This document shows positions 55,454 through 64,000 of a stretch of DNA of 64,000 nt, in pieces. This DNA is from Pedobacter cryoconitis (lineage in GTDB: Bacteria; Bacteroidota; Bacteroidia; Sphingobacteriales; Sphingobacteriaceae). The DNA lies in the NCBI RefSeq assembly GCF_014200595.1, contig NZ_JACHCG010000001.1, forward strand, positions 2,728,001 to 2,792,000. The letters run 5' to 3'. Position numbers and translations under genes: made by a program. The first letter of the stretch is position 1. Each line of letters starts with the position of its first letter. A model generated the notes under the pieces. It ran no database searches. It was given only the letters and a program-made list of their open reading frames with translations, and was not told the DNA's origin.

Positions 55454-58400
55454 TTAGAATGTAGATTCTGCTTTGTAAGCATGTAAAAGAGGATGTAATT
55501 GTTTTTCATCCGCAACGTGTAAAAGGGGATGAAGCTGATTGCTATGCTTTACAGCTGCTTTTTCCTTCTGCTGAAACCAGTAACGTTCCTTCGCAAAAGG
55601 GTAAGCAGGCAAGCTGATCTTTGCTGGCTTTTTGTTAGGATACAACAAATTCCAGTCAATGCCCACGCCTTTAATCCATAACTGGATTAAAGAACGGTTT
55701 TCCCTTTCCAGGATCGCACTTTCCAGATAGGCTTTGCCAGCTTTTCCTTCCAGCAAAAATCCAGGATCATCCTTACGGACATTTCCAGTCAGTAAATCCT
55801 GTGTATTTTTCTCCAGATAATTAGTCAGCTGACCCACTAACTCAGCCTTATCCACGGCTAAAAATGCCAATCTTTCTTCCATGGCTTCCCTTCCGGTTTG
55901 TAAGGTGTAAGCGATATCATAAAGGCTCAGTTCAGCACGTTTTTCTACCAGATTTTTCAGGTTAATCACCTGATCTTTAAGTCTGCTGCTGTCTTTTGCC
56001 GATAGTAAGATGATGGCTGGCCCGGCAGTACTGTAATGTTCAGGTTCAGGACTAATGTATTCTTCAATGATGATGTGTGCATTGCTGCCCCCTGCTCCAA
56101 AACTGCTGATCCCTGCTATACGGGCTTTTTGATTCAAAGAAGGCCATTCTTCCAGCTTCTGCTGTACTTTAAATGGGCTATTTTCGAAATCAATATTCGG
56201 GTTCAAAGTAGCAGAGTGCAAGGAAGGTACCAGCTGGCGATGTTGCATTTGCAACAATACTTTAGTCAGTCCCGATATTCCTGCGGCCGATTCACAATGT
56301 CCGATATTGGATTTAACCGAGCCAATACTGCAAAATTGCTTTCCAGCACACTCAAACGCATTTTTCAAGCCGGTCAGCTCTATCGGATCGCCCAGACTTG
56401 TACCCGTACCATGAGCTTCGATATAACTGAAATCTTCAGCTTTCACGGCCGCTCTTTTCATCGCCGTTTTCACGACCGCGGTTTGTGCTTTTGGATTCGG
56501 AACCGTATAGCCATTAGTTTTACCTCCGTGGTTAACCGCAGTACCTTTGATCACACCATAAATACGGTCACCGTCGGCTATTGCGCGGCTGAGTGGCTTC
56601 AGCAATACTGCGCCCACGCCTTCCCCGGGCACATATCCTTCGCCACCCTCTCCAAAACTTTCACAGCGTCCTTTGCTGGATGCAAAACCTCCTTCACTTA
56701 AAATCAGGTACTTGTTCTGGTGCAAGCTTAAATTCACGCCACCTGCTACTGCCATTTCTATTTCTCCGGACTGTAAGTCTTTACAGGCTAAGTGTATGGC
56801 TGTTAAAGAAGAAGAGCACATGGTATCTACCGCCATGCTTGGCCCGTGGAAATTGAAAAAGTAAGAGATCCTGTTCGCGATACTGCTCGGATTTCCTAAT
56901 AAAGCGGTAGGATTACCTCCCGCTGTTTCTTCCGGCCCGAATAACTGGTATTCTTCATACATCACGCCGACATAAACACCCACCTGACCAGCAAGGCCGG
57001 ATGTTTCCTCCGTTTTTCCTTGTAACCCTGACCTGGTATAACCTGCATCTTCCATGGTTTCCCATACTGTTTGTAAAAACAATCTTTCCTGAGGGTCCAT
57101 GATTTCTGCCTCTCTTGGAGAGATATTAAAGAATAACGGATCAAAAAGATCAACATCCTCCATAAAACCTCCCCATTTACTGTAGGTCTTCCCGTTTTTA
57201 CCTTTCGCCGGATCGTAAAAATCACTGATTTTCCATCTGCCGTCCGGGATTTCTGTAATGCTATCTTTTCCTGCTTTTAAGTTTTCCCAAAACTCATTCA
57301 GATTTCTGGCTCCCGGATATCTGCCGCTGACACCTATAATGGCCACATCAGCTGTTAATTGAGGCGCTATCCGCGCTTGACTTTCCATCCTGGTTTTCTG
57401 TTCAGGAACAGGAATGATTGATCTCGCAGGAGCTAAAACAGTATTCACGGACTGAGTAATAATAGCAGCTTTAGTAGTACCGGCTGCATGAGCAGTACCC
57501 GTTAAGGTATAGAGTACATCGCGGTGCGTAATTAAGAAATGAGAAACCAGTTCATCCAGGGTCTGGCATTCAAAAAACACCGTCCGCGACACTTTACCAA
57601 GACTTTCTTCTAAAATATTGGTTAACCTGATGACCATTGTAGAATCAATTCCAAACTGTTCAAAAGGAACATCCGGTTGTAACCTCGCCACAGGTATTTT
57701 TAACGCGGCAGCCAGCAATTCACCCAAATAAGCTGTAGCAGCCAGCTGTAAATCATCATCTGCTGCCAGAACAGGAGCTGCTATAACAGGAACAGCTTCC
57801 TCAGGTACAGCTGAAGCTGCCTGAATCCCTAATTTTTCCGGATGACCATAAATCACAGTGCCTTGTTTTACCGTACTGTTTAACAATCGTGCTAAAGCTT
57901 CAAGACCATCAGCAGTTGGCATTGGCAATAAACCAAAACGATGCGCCATATATTTCTCCTGCTCCGCACTGATCTGCATTCCACCTGTTTTCCATAACGG
58001 CCAGTTGATACTTAAGGTTTTACCTGTTCTTTTACCCTGAATACGCTCCCGTTCACGGTAACCAGCATAATGATCAAGCCATGCATTTGCAGCCGCATAA
58101 TCTGATTGTCCTGTATTTCCAAAAACTCCGGCCAGCGAAGAACAGTAAACCATAAAGTCCAGTTGCTCTTGTCTGGTTGCTTCATCTATGTTTTTAGCGC
58201 CGTTTACCTTAGCTGAAAACACATCCTGAACTTCAGCTGCTGTTTTATGCAGCAGCAAACTATCTCTGGTCACTCCGGCACTATGAATGATACCATTTAA
58301 ATATCCATATTGAGCTTTGATTTTCTCTATCAAAGCTTTGACCTCTTCGATACGGGTCACATCACAAGGTTCGTAAACCGTATGCGGCATCTCCTTTAAG

Positions 58401-61400
58401 CGTTCTTGTTGTGTTTTATTCAGTGCGCTTCTGCCTGCAAGGATCACTTTTGTTCCGGCTGTTTTATTCAGATAAGCGGCAAAAATCACCCCCAGACCAC
58501 CAGCACCGCCAGTAATCAGGTATACCCCATTTTCTTTAATCCCGGTTCTCAAACCAGTATTTTTTGAAGAAACAGCGTCTTGAAGTGAATTATCAATGGC
58601 AGCTAATACCTGTAGCCCGTTCACTTCCCTCTTTCCATTTTGATAACGTACCTCTGCTGCCGGGTCTCCTTGTTCTGCTGACAAGATCTCTGTCAACAAA
58701 TTCAATTCATTGACTGACAGGCTTTCTACACCAATCGTCTTACCCATCAGCAGCGAACTTTCCTGTACCGCTGTTTTTAACATCCCGGAAATGAAACCAT
58801 AATCCAGTTCATCAGCTATGGCGTAGACAAACTGAATCATGGTCTTGGCCAGTTTCCGCTGCTGGAATTCTTCCAGTAGTTGAAGAAAAACACCTTCAGG
58901 CGTATTTTCACTGATCAATTTGACCTCACATTCCAGTCTTTCTTCTAGTTTTTCTGCCAGCAATGCTGACCCTCCAGCCAGAAGAACCAATGGAATTGCA
59001 TGCTGCTCTTTTTGTACTATAGCAGTTGTTTGCCAATTGTGACTATATAAATGCAGTCCATCTGACACCTCTGCTAACTGAGTATTGCTAATGGTCTGAT
59101 TAACCTTGTTAGCATCCAATGGCAGAACCACCAACTCCGTAAAGCTGATCAGCACCTCTCCTGCGCTGTTTAGCAACTCTATTTCATAACTGCTGGCAGA
59201 TTTACCTGAGCTGTTTTTGCTGACGTAGCACCAGATCTCTTCTGGCAACGGCTGATAAATATTGATTTCTCTTACACTAAAAGGGAGCATCAATTGCTGG
59301 TTTTGTGTTAAAAGACTGATTGCCATACAGGTTTGCAATGCACTATCCATCATCCCGGCTGATAAGCTGAAACCAGTTTCTGCGGTTAAGGAGATTTTGG
59401 ACAATGCAGCTTCTTCACTGTAATAAATCTGCTGAACTCCCTGGAAAGTTTTCCCGTAATCAAGCCCTATCGAACAAAATATTGCATAATAATCAGCTCC
59501 GTCTTTATATCCATTTTTAGAACTGCTTTGCGTCAGGCTATTGCGCAATTCGTTGATATCCTTTTTCCCTGGTGCAGACAGTGATAAAGTACTTAAAACT
59601 CCCTGCCCATGTAATTGCTTTTCTTGTCCGCTGGAATAGACTTCATAAATTACAGTATCGCCTTTCGCTTCAAGACTCAAATGAACCTGAACTGGTGACG
59701 CGTTAACCTTAACAGGCTGTAACCAGTTAACCTCTTTGATTTGAGTAATGGTAGCTTCCGTTGCATATGCTCCCGCAGCTCTGGCCATTTCAAGATAGGC
59801 AACGCCGGGTAAAATCTGATCTCCAAGAACCTTGTGGTCTCTTAAAAACAACTCCCTTCCAGTATATATACTGCTAAACTGCTGCTTGTAAAGCGTAGAG
59901 TTATTAGCATGCAATAGTGGATGTAAAACAGCGTTTGAACTCCCTGTAGCCTTCATTGATTTTAACCAGAAACGTTCCCGGGAAAATGGGTAATGAGGTA
60001 AAGTAATCTTATCAGGTTTGCTATCCAGATAAAAATGAGCCCACTCTATATGGAACCCTTTCACCCAGTATGCTGCTAAAGTATCCCATAACTTGCCAGC
60101 TATAGCACCCTGAATAACAGCCATCTCATTGACTTCATTAGCTACTGCTTTCTTATGTTTTCTGATATTTTCATTATAATACTGACCGGCTTTTCCCCTG
60201 GTAAAATCCGTAAGGCGTTTCACCAGTTCGTTCAAATTTTCAGCTGGAACAGCAAGACGTTCTTCCATTACTGAGCGGCCGGTTTGAAGTGTATAAGCAA
60301 TATTGTATAAGTTTATAGCTGGTTCGTTTTGAATATGCTGTATCAGTTGTTCAGCCTGTAACAGCAATTGCTCTTTGTTTTTTGCAGACAATAAAACCAG
60401 GACTTCTCCTGAGTTTTGAACTTGCTGTTTTTGCACGGGAATATATTCTTCAATGACCAGATGGGCATTGGTACCACTAAAACCAAAACTACTCACCGCT
60501 GCCCTTCTCCGTGTATTTTCAGGAGTATTCCAAACAGTCAGCTGATCCTGTATCCTGAACGGGCTGCCTTCAAAATTGATCAGTGGATTGTTCTGTTTAT
60601 AGTTGATGCTTGGCGGTAATTGCTGATGTTTTAGTGCCAGTACAACTTTAAGTACACTGGCAATTCCCGCAGCTTCCAGTGCATGGCCAATATTAGTCTT
60701 CACACTGCCTAAAGCACAGAAATTATTTTTAGCAGTATAAGACCTGAAGGATGCGCTTAAAGCTTCAAACTCTATCGGATCACCCAGGCTGGTACCTGTT
60801 CCATGTGCTTCCACATAACTGATCGTCTCAGGATTGATGTTAAACCTGTCATAGACTTCTTTTTCCAGTTCTTGCTGCGACAATACACTGGGTGCAGTTA
60901 TTCCGTTGGTTGTGCCGTCCTGATTGGTTAAACTCCCTTTGATTACGCCATAGATCCGGTCATTGTCGCGCTCCGCATCGGCCAGTCTTTTCAAAACGAT
61001 GACACCAACCCCTTCACCCATTACAAATCCATTCGCTCTGCTGTCAAAAGTATAACAGCGGCCATCCACAGATAACATCCCTGCTCTAACAGCCATGGTA
61101 TAAGCCTGTTCAGAGTTAATAATGTTCACACCACCAGCCAGCACCAAATCAGTATCCCCTCTTTGCAGACTGTTAAAACCCAGATCTATAGCAACCAGTG
61201 AGCTGGAACAGGCAGTATTGATCGCAATAGCAGGCCCCTTTAAATTTAAAAAATAAGATATCCGTGAAGCCAGTATTGCACTCGAATTACCCCACAAAGC
61301 AGAAGGCAAAGTCCCTTCAGTTGCAGCTGCATAATCACTTTGTCCGGCCCCGGCATAAACACCGCATTTTACCTCAGAAAGCTGATCAGCGTTAATCCCC

Positions 61401-62611
61401 GCATCTTCAATAGCTTTCCAGCTATGTTCTAAGAATAATCTTTGCATCGGGTCCATCATCTCCGCTTCAGAACCCGAAAGCTTAAAGAACAAAGGATCAA
61501 AACAGGCAGCATCCGCTAAACAGCTTGCCCAGCGTGTTTGCCCTGAACTGTTTTCGTTTTCACTCCATTTTTCAGTATTGACCGGCGTGATTAAACTCCT
61601 GCCTTCTTTGAGTACTTTCCAATAGGCATCCAGATCATTAGCAGTACCAAACTGCCCGCTAATTCCAATGATGGCAATTTCTGCCGATGATTCAGATTCA
61701 GGTGTAAGAACCTGACGCTCAATTGCAGTTTTCTTTTCAGCGATGACTACAGGCACTTCCGCCTGTTTAACAGGAGGTTGTAATACCGAAGCAAAGTTCT
61801 TTTGCAGGTAAGCTGTCAGCAATGTAATATTTGGGTAACTGTATAAATCAGTAGCCTTTATAGCCAGGTTTAGCTCCTCATTAATATTATTGATCAGCTC
61901 AATACCAATAATCGAGTCGAAACCGTAATCTTTAAATTGCGTAGTGACCTCAAATTCTTCTTCAGGCAATGCAATCGTTGCGGCAGCAATAGTGACCAGT
62001 TTTGCCATTAACCAGCCGCTATCTTCAACTGTAGCTGGTAATGCGGCTAAGGACGACGCAGGGACAGCTGGTGACACTTCCGGAACTATGACCTGAGCTG
62101 ACACCTCAATAATGCCATTGCTCTTTGCCAGAATCGCATGTCCGCCATGATCCAGCGGATAAATCATCATTTGCCCGTACCCTGCCTCTGCCAGAAAAAC
62201 CAGGATATCAGGATGTCCGGCCGTGACCTCTAAAACGAGTAATCCATTTTCTTTTAAGCTGGGTTTAAGCTTTGCCAGCAATTCTTCACTCACATCGCTC
62301 CTGGTCAAAATACTGACCACAATATCGTAACTGCTTGTTTGCTGCTGCTCAGCAAAAGTCCACAGACTAACCTGATCGGCATAAGCACTTAATAAGTTAC
62401 CTATTTCAGCATTTACACTACCCGTTTCCAGAATATGGAATTTCCCGCCAGCCTGAAGATTTCCCACACTTGAAGCAACATTCACTTTGATCAGTGTAGC
62501 CAGCAAATCATGGTGACTAAATTCTTTGACTTCTATAGCCGGTATCCCTGTATTCAGCAGGGATACTTCTGCCGTTTTCACAAACTTTTTACTCTTGCTA
62601 ATAAATTCCAT
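55454..62611 (-). CDS. Trans-AT PKS: degenerate MT-ACP-KS-DH-KR-ACP-KS
   Basis: A 2,385-residue protein. Residues 1-175 are a shortened methyltransferase-like fold (FHILETGSV in place of the SAM motif, SYDIVVSILT, LKENGLLVLEV). Then come ACP 190-268 (YGFDSI), KS1 310-720 (Cys468 in NTACSSS, EAHGTGT, TNIGH), DH 895-1165 (HKVLGDQILP, DSALQ), KR 1200-1570 (GGAGGLG, YCSSLAG...DYAAANA), ACP 1610-1685 (FGIDST), KS2 1755-2185 (Cys1932 in DTMCSSS) and a linker ending LHPLLHAYKAESTF. The ATG lies one base after the stop of the upstream PKS gene. The first ACP belongs to a module whose KR is on the upstream protein, and KS2 feeds a module whose DH starts the downstream protein, so both ends split modules. 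Confidence 0.95.
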   Translation of the reverse strand: MEFISKSKKFVKTAEVSLLNTGIPAIEVKEFSHHDLLATLIKVNVASSVGNLQAGGKFHILETGSVNAEIGNLLSAYADQVSLWTFAEQQQTSSYDIVVSILTRSDVSEELLAKLKPSLKENGLLVLEVTAGHPDILVFLAEAGYGQMMIYPLDHGGHAILAKSNGIIEVSAQVIVPEVSPAVPASSLAALPATVEDSGWLMAKLVTIAAATIALPEEEFEVTTQFKDYGFDSIIGIELINNINEELNLAIKATDLYSYPNITLLTAYLQKNFASVLQPPVKQAEVPVVIAEKKTAIERQVLTPESESSAEIAIIGISGQFGTANDLDAYWKVLKEGRSLITPVNTEKWSENENSSGQTRWASCLADAACFDPLFFKLSGSEAEMMDPMQRLFLEHSWKAIEDAGINADQLSEVKCGVYAGAGQSDYAAATEGTLPSALWGNSSAILASRISYFLNLKGPAIAINTACSSSLVAIDLGFNSLQRGDTDLVLAGGVNIINSEQAYTMAVRAGMLSVDGRCYTFDSRANGFVMGEGVGVIVLKRLADAERDNDRIYGVIKGSLTNQDGTTNGITAPSVLSQQELEKEVYDRFNINPETISYVEAHGTGTSLGDPIEFEALSASFRSYTAKNNFCALGSVKTNIGHALEAAGIASVLKVVLALKHQQLPPSINYKQNNPLINFEGSPFRIQDQLTVWNTPENTRRRAAVSSFGFSGTNAHLVIEEYIPVQKQQVQNSGEVLVLLSAKNKEQLLLQAEQLIQHIQNEPAINLYNIAYTLQTGRSVMEERLAVPAENLNELVKRLTDFTRGKAGQYYNENIRKHKKAVANEVNEMAVIQGAIAGKLWDTLAAYWVKGFHIEWAHFYLDSKPDKITLPHYPFSRERFWLKSMKATGSSNAVLHPLLHANNSTLYKQQFSSIYTGRELFLRDHKVLGDQILPGVAYLEMARAAGAYATEATITQIKEVNWLQPVKVNASPVQVHLSLEAKGDTVIYEVYSSGQEKQLHGQGVLSTLSLSAPGKKDINELRNSLTQSSSKNGYKDGADYYAIFCSIGLDYGKTFQGVQQIYYSEEAALSKISLTAETGFSLSAGMMDSALQTCMAISLLTQNQQLMLPFSVREINIYQPLPEEIWCYVSKNSSGKSASSYEIELLNSAGEVLISFTELVVLPLDANKVNQTISNTQLAEVSDGLHLYSHNWQTTAIVQKEQHAIPLVLLAGGSALLAEKLEERLECEVKLISENTPEGVFLQLLEEFQQRKLAKTMIQFVYAIADELDYGFISGMLKTAVQESSLLMGKTIGVESLSVNELNLLTEILSAEQGDPAAEVRYQNGKREVNGLQVLAAIDNSLQDAVSSKNTGLRTGIKENGVYLITGGAGGLGVIFAAYLNKTAGTKVILAGRSALNKTQQERLKEMPHTVYEPCDVTRIEEVKALIEKIKAQYGYLNGIIHSAGVTRDSLLLHKTAAEVQDVFSAKVNGAKNIDEATRQEQLDFMVYCSSLAGVFGNTGQSDYAAANAWLDHYAGYRERERIQGKRTGKTLSINWPLWKTGGMQISAEQEKYMAHRFGLLPMPTADGLEALARLLNSTVKQGTVIYGHPEKLGIQAASAVPEEAVPVIAAPVLAADDDLQLAATAYLGELLAAALKIPVARLQPDVPFEQFGIDSTMVIRLTNILEESLGKVSRTVFFECQTLDELVSHFLITHRDVLYTLTGTAHAAGTTKAAIITQSVNTVLAPARSIIPVPEQKTRMESQARIAPQLTADVAIIGVSGRYPGARNLNEFWENLKAGKDSITEIPDGRWKISDFYDPAKGKNGKTYSKWGGFMEDVDLFDPLFFNISPREAEIMDPQERLFLQTVWETMEDAGYTRSGLQGKTEETSGLAGQVGVYVGVMYEEYQLFGPEETAGGNPTALLGNPSSIANRISYFFNFHGPSMAVDTMCSSSLTAIHLACKDLQSGEIEMAVAGGVNLSLHQNKYLILSEGGFASSKGRCESFGEGGEGYVPGEGVGAVLLKPLSRAIADGDRIYGVIKGTAVNHGGKTNGYTVPNPKAQTAVVKTAMKRAAVKAEDFSYIEAHGTGTSLGDPIELTGLKNAFECAGKQFCSIGSVKSNIGHCESAAGISGLTKVLLQMQHRQLVPSLHSATLNPNIDFENSPFKVQQKLEEWPSLNQKARIAGISSFGAGGSNAHIIIEEYISPEPEHYSTAGPAIILLSAKDSSRLKDQVINLKNLVEKRAELSLYDIAYTLQTGREAMEERLAFLAVDKAELVGQLTNYLEKNTQDLLTGNVRKDDPGFLLEGKAGKAYLESAILERENRSLIQLWIKGVGIDWNLLYPNKKPAKISLPAYPFAKERYWFQQKEKAAVKHSNQLHPLLHVADEKQLHPLLHAYKAESTF

Positions 62612-62612
62612 A

Positions 62613-64000
62613 CTATATAAGTTTTACGGCAAATACCTGAGATTCATTGTTAGCCAATACCTTTTCCAGTATGGCCATTCCTTTTTTCGGCGAGATACTT
62701 CCTATCCCCAGCCGCTGCATGCGTTGTTTATATGCGGGTGAAGAGACTACGCCTACTTCGCCCCAGTATCCCCAGTTGATAATATGCACTGGAATATGAT
62801 GTCTGTGTCTGATACTATGTGCGTAGCTATCTTTATAAGTGCAGCCAGCTGCATAATTGGATTGTCCGGGTGCGCTCCATTGCGATTGCACGGAAGAATA
62901 AAAACAGATAAAGTCAAGCGGATCTTCTTTAAACACATCAACCAGGTAATGACTTGCCATCGATTTGATCTCAAAAGATTTGATAAAATCCTCTTCACTC
63001 ATATTTCTCAATAGCATATCATTCAATACAATACCTGAGTGAAATACCCCGTTTACAGTCAGTCCTGAGTTTTTAACTTCCAGATAGGCTTTTCTCACAC
63101 TTTTCTTATGATTTGCATCACATTGAATGTAAACTGGTCGTTTTCCCAATTTCTCAATCTCATGCTGCGCATTTATGATCGCCGCGTCCAGAGGCCTTCT
63201 GCCCAACCAGATTACCTGAGCCTGGTAATGCTCAACCAGATATGCGGTGGTTGATTTACCAATACCACCTGCACCGCCTAACATCACATAAGTACCATTT
63301 TGTTTCAGCTTGCTTGCTTTATCGGCAGGAAGTTCCAACTGGAACAGGTTGCGCTGATAAGCATGGCCATTGCGATAACTAACCAGTACATCTGTATTAT
63401 TAAATGAGGTTTGTAATAACTTTTCAGCACTTGTCTTCAAGACCCCTGACTGATCCATTTCTACATCCATCACTCTGAATTTCCAATGCGCTTGTTCTTT
63501 TGCAAAGGAGCCAATCAGACCGGAAATCCCACTTCCTGATTCCTCAACCTGATCACCCGCAAAAACTTGCTGTGTATTGGCTGTTAATACCGTAACATGC
63601 AGTTCCGTATCGTTATAAACGGTATCCAATAGTTTTTTGATCGTTCTGAATACGGCGAATTCTCTCTGTGCATACCCTTTATTTAAAGTCTGTCCGTTTT
63701 CTTCAGCAAGACCTTGCAGTAAATAAACAGCGGTTAAACCTTCTGGTATGCTGGTCAGCATTTTGACTACTATAACTTCAGAACCGCTTTTGCTCAATTC
63801 TTGTTGTATTTGCTGTGTAACGTCAGCTGGTGCATCACCTGTAATGATCAGGCATTTTTCCTGACCGGTAACCAGCACAGGTTGCAGGTTTTTAACACGG
63901 CCCCAGACCGGTGTATATAAATGATCTGACTTTTCCTCTTGTGGGAATTGTTTTTCATTGCTAACCTCTTGCTGCACTTCTTTAAATACCTGCTTTTCTA
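62613..64000 (-). CDS. Trans-AT PKS, C-terminal ketoreductase (5' end beyond the window)
   Basis: The frame is open to the right edge; only the last about 462 residues are seen, so the GTG at 63977 is not a real start. The part is a KR: a structural subdomain with LTAVYLLQGL and GSGISGLIGSFAKEQ, the NADPH motif GGAGGIGKSTTAYL, the catalytic Ser and Tyr in FYSSVQSQWSAPGQSNYAAG, and the NWGYWGEVG block. It is most similar to the KR of the methylating module in the 34832-55441 protein, sharing WLGRRP-DAAI and the SSVQ-APGQSNYAAG segment. In that protein the KR is followed by a methyltransferase; here the gene stops at the KR end and the MT-like piece begins the next gene one base later. Confidence 0.92.
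   Translation of the reverse strand, partial: EKQVFKEVQQEVSNEKQFPQEEKSDHLYTPVWGRVKNLQPVLVTGQEKCLIITGDAPADVTQQIQQELSKSGSEVIVVKMLTSIPEGLTAVYLLQGLAEENGQTLNKGYAQREFAVFRTIKKLLDTVYNDTELHVTVLTANTQQVFAGDQVEESGSGISGLIGSFAKEQAHWKFRVMDVEMDQSGVLKTSAEKLLQTSFNNTDVLVSYRNGHAYQRNLFQLELPADKASKLKQNGTYVMLGGAGGIGKSTTAYLVEHYQAQVIWLGRRPLDAAIINAQHEIEKLGKRPVYIQCDANHKKSVRKAYLEVKNSGLTVNGVFHSGIVLNDMLLRNMSEEDFIKSFEIKSMASHYLVDVFKEDPLDFICFYSSVQSQWSAPGQSNYAAGCTYKDSYAHSIRHRHHIPVHIINWGYWGEVGVVSSPAYKQRMQRLGIGSISPKKGMAILEKVLANNESQVFAVKLI

Noticed and set aside
34832..62611. Long repeated DNA segments that might suggest a repeat array or mobile element
   Set aside because: They are the homologous KS, DH, KR and ACP coding modules, not CRISPR repeats or insertion sequences; no terminal repeats or transposase were found.
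55454..62611. Possible hidden AT domain between KS and DH
   Set aside because: The KS-to-DH stretch holds only the flanking linker (LSAKD...LQTGREAMEERLAF...PAYPF) with no GHSxG serine motif, so the modules are truly AT-less.

Overview
The window is AT-rich DNA from a member of the Bacteroidota, most likely a Pedobacter-like Sphingobacteriaceae. This is inferred from protein styles (MgtC/DUF4010, DUF1080, GMC plus gluconate 2-dehydrogenase subunit 3, xylose isomerase type) and from promoters with the Bacteroidota -7 element TAnnTTTG lying 10-20 nt before several starts. I see no tRNA, rRNA, insertion sequence or CRISPR array, and no gene-free stretch over 300 bases.

Left part (1-30 kb): the tail of an FtsX/MacB-type permease; a cobalamin-binding radical SAM protein; an EmrA-EmrB-TolC tripartite drug pump with a small HMA-like protein, divergent from a MarR regulator across a perfect 15-bp inverted repeat; an AraC regulator facing an aldehyde dehydrogenase; an HxlR regulator facing an MFS exporter; a TetR regulator with an SDR gene carrying matching operators; an MgtC/DUF4010 membrane protein, a TPR protein and a DEAD-box helicase; two more AraC regulators and an SDR. 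Then comes a sugar block: xylA, xylB, a Tat/lipobox gluconate 2-dehydrogenase subunit 3-like protein and a GMC oxidoreductase in one operon, with a divergent AraC regulator, DoxX and a DUF1080 protein close by. The GMC, subunit 3 and DUF1080 genes look like a 3-keto-glycoside oxidation and cleavage set.

Right part (30.2-64 kb, all minus strand, continuing beyond the window): a trans-acyltransferase polyketide synthase/NRPS assembly line. In biosynthetic order: (off window) ...KR | degenerate MT-ACP-KS1-DH-KR-ACP-KS2 | DH-KR-ACP-KS3-DH-KR-ACP-KS4-DH*-KR-cMT-ACP-KS5-DH-KR-ACP-C-A-PCP-TE, followed by accessory genes: a fused acyltransferase/PfaD-type enoylreductase, a second acyltransferase homologue that looks like an acyl hydrolase, a metallo-beta-lactamase-fold hydrolase (PksB/BaeB type) and an Sfp-type phosphopantetheinyl transferase. 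No module has its own AT. The terminal A domain has a cysteine-like specificity code, so the predicted product is a polyene or partly reduced polyketide carrying a C-terminal cysteine, released by the thioesterase.

The most unusual points are two module splits at polypeptide boundaries (one inside KR/MT-ACP, one between KS and DH). The second split is a single in-frame TAA between two giant reading frames. Also notable are a vestigial methyltransferase, a damaged DH, and the combination of a Cys-selecting release module with an ordinary C domain rather than a cyclization domain.
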